In this document: positions 62,810-64,000 of the stretch, piece by piece
How positions within the stretch are numbered: the first letter of the stretch is position 1
How the letters are laid out: the number at the start of each line of letters is the position of its first letter
Program-made: the position numbers and the translations under genes
The notes under the pieces: model-generated
The model's database searches: none
The model's input: the letters and a program-made list of their open reading frames with translations, nothing else
What the model was told of the DNA's origin: nothing
NCBI GenBank assembly: GCA_964580965.1
Contig: CAZOLZ010000006.1
Coordinates: 1 to 64,000 of the forward strand
Origin: CAIUKX01 sp964580965
GTDB lineage: Bacteria; Bacteroidota; Bacteroidia; Flavobacteriales_D; Crocinitomicaceae
Direction of reading: 5' to 3'
Length of the DNA stretch: 64,000 nucleotides

Positions 62810-63802
62810 CTAATCTTTGTCAAGTTTGTACTTAGCAACATTCATTCCGAAAGTAAGACCTTTGTTATCAACTAAATCTTCCAACTCAGTTAAAGATTTC
62901 TTACCAAAATTTCTGAATTTCAATAAATCATTTTTATTGTATGATACTAAATCACCTAAAGTTTCAACATCAGCAGCTTTTAAACAATTTAAAGCTCTAA
63001 CAGATAGATCCATATCAACAAGCTTTGTTTTCAATAACTGTCTCATATGTAATGATGTCTCATCAAACTCTTCAGTTTCTGCTTTTACTTCACTATCTAA
63101 TGTTATTCTCTCATCAGAGAAAAGCATAAAGTGGTGTATTAAAATTTTTGCAGATTCTTTTAAAGCTTCTTTAGGATGTATTGACCCATCAGTAACAATA
63201 TCTAAAACCAATTTTTCGTAATCAGTTTTTTGTTCTACACGGAAATTTTCGATTGAATACTTTACATTCTTAATAGGTGTAAAAATTGAATCAACGAAAA
63301 TTGTTCCAAAAGGTGCGTTACTATGTTTGTTTTCTTCTGCAGGTAAATAACCTCTACCTTTAACGATAGTAACTTCGAATTCAAGTTTAACACTTGGTTC
63401 CATGTTACAGATTACTAAATCAGAGTTTAAAACTTGAAATGCAGAAGTAAATTTACCTAAATCACCAGCCGTTAACTTATCTTGACCAGAAACAGAAACA
63501 ACAACAGTTTCAGTATCTGTACCTTCAATTTGTTGTTTGAAACGTACTTGCTTTAAATTTAAAATTATTTCAGTGATATCTTCTACAATACCTTTAATAG
63601 TAGTAAATTCATGATCAGCTCCTTGGAAACGAACAGATGATATAGCAAATCCTTCTAAAGAAGATAATAAAATTCTTCTTAATGAATTCCCTACAGTAAT
63701 ACCATAACCAGGCTCAAGTGGTCTAAACTCGAACTGACCATGATGTTCATCGGATTGAATCATAATTACCTTATCAGGCTTTTGAAAATCTAAGATTGCC
63801 AT
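62810..63802 (-). CDS. rpoA: DNA-directed RNA polymerase subunit alpha
   Basis: The 330-residue subunit has the N-terminal assembly domain (FEFRPLEPGYGITVGNSLRRILLSSLEG region, about 22-50) and the C-terminal DNA-binding domain (about 255-320, LSVRALNCLKAADVETLGDLV). Length and motifs are typical. It lies between rpsD and rplQ in the conserved ribosomal protein operon. Confidence 0.97.
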   Translation of the reverse strand: MAILDFQKPDKVIMIQSDEHHGQFEFRPLEPGYGITVGNSLRRILLSSLEGFAISSVRFQGADHEFTTIKGIVEDITEIILNLKQVRFKQQIEGTDTETVVVSVSGQDKLTAGDLGKFTSAFQVLNSDLVICNMEPSVKLEFEVTIVKGRGYLPAEENKHSNAPFGTIFVDSIFTPIKNVKYSIENFRVEQKTDYEKLVLDIVTDGSIHPKEALKESAKILIHHFMLFSDERITLDSEVKAETEEFDETSLHMRQLLKTKLVDMDLSVRALNCLKAADVETLGDLVSYNKNDLLKFRNFGKKSLTELEDLVDNKGLTFGMNVAKYKLDKD

Positions 63803-63818
63803 GTTAATGCTTTATTTA

Positions 63819-64000
63819 TTATTTAGAATATAATTCGACGATTAACTGTTCTTTAATGTTCTCAGGGATCATTTCACGTGATGGAACACTTAAAACTTTA
63901 CCAGACATTTCAGAAGAATTCCAATCTAACCAATCAAACTTTTTATTATTTGCAGATAAAGAGTTATTAATAACCTCTAAAGATTTAGATTTTTCTCTTA
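63819..64000 (-). CDS. rpsD: 30S ribosomal protein S4, C-terminal part
   Basis: Only the last 59 codons are in the window. They read REKSKSLEVINNSLSANNKK, then a DWLDWNSSEMSGKVL block, and end IPENIKEQLIVELYSK. This matches the S4 C terminus (Trp-Leu then a P-x-R-x-x-I-P ending) and the position upstream of rpoA. The rest lies beyond the window on the minus strand. Confidence 0.93.
   Translation of the reverse strand, partial: REKSKSLEVINNSLSANNKKFDWLDWNSSEMSGKVLSVPSREMIPENIKEQLIVELYSK

Overview
The window is AT-rich DNA from a member of the Bacteroidota, most probably order Flavobacteriales. Evidence: a complete gliding/type IX secretion block (porP/sprF-like, gldK, gldL, gldM, gldN), two proteins with C-terminal T9SS sorting domains, GLPGLI and DUF5777-type proteins, Bacteroidota promoters of the form TTG-N19/20-TAnnTTTG, and few Shine-Dalgarno sites. 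The family is not certain; I see no rRNA, tRNA, CRISPR array, insertion sequence or phage gene.

Layout. 1-5450: accessory block of small secreted proteins and lipoproteins on one strand, ending in gene debris that includes a GNAT relic. 5454-10343 (minus): SUI1-type factor, then a full oxidative Entner-Doudoroff operon, zwf-pgl-edd-eda. 10441-16300 (plus): BadF-type sugar kinase, GH3 beta-glucosidase, a Nudix-type transcriptional regulator, then a T9SS-exported protein and a T9SS-exported GH16 laminarinase-like enzyme. 16306-23348 (minus): a converging operon with a clan-A glycoside hydrolase, two outer-membrane beta-barrels, a surface lipoprotein and a CBM9-like binding protein. 23419-29789: a Cys-rich mini-protein, YD-repeat protein plus GT-C-like membrane protein, ClC channel, Nudix hydrolase, pyrE, SRPBCC. 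29786-36682: birA, rsfS, ftsH, cdsA, psd, a Lys/Cys-rich secreted peptide, a conserved small protein, rseP. 36715-43006: msrB, lipoprotein, a DUF5777/cytochrome c/YceI cluster, folate cyclo-ligase. 43122-52711: clpP, clpX, an arginase-fold protein with altered metal ligands, porP/sprF-like, gldKLMN. 52771-64000: ABC-F ATPase, GLPGLI/TonB-receptor-like pair, radA, eno, carA, rplQ, rpoA and the end of rpsD.

The most interesting region is 5862-23348. It reads as one outside-to-pyruvate route for a beta-glucan such as laminarin: secreted GH16, surface binding proteins, outer-membrane barrels, a clan-A hydrolase and GH3, a sugar kinase, then zwf-pgl-edd-eda. It has no SusC/SusD pair. The same inverted repeat, (TT)ATTGTA-N5-TACAAT(AA), occurs in front of the ED operon/kinase operon (10381-10397), the sorting-domain protein/GH16 operon (14329-14349) and the outer-membrane operon (23350-23370), each time overlapping a predicted promoter element or start region. 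The Nudix-type regulator at 13597-14295 is the obvious candidate to bind it. This would be a locally encoded regulon joining polysaccharide capture to the ED pathway.

The rest is mostly conserved Flavobacteriales housekeeping. Points of interest there are the arginase-like protein beside the T9SS operon, a 24-bp near-palindrome between the DUF5777 cluster and the folate cyclo-ligase, two short Lys/Cys-rich proteins, and several promoters placed so close to the start codon that leaderless transcripts are likely.
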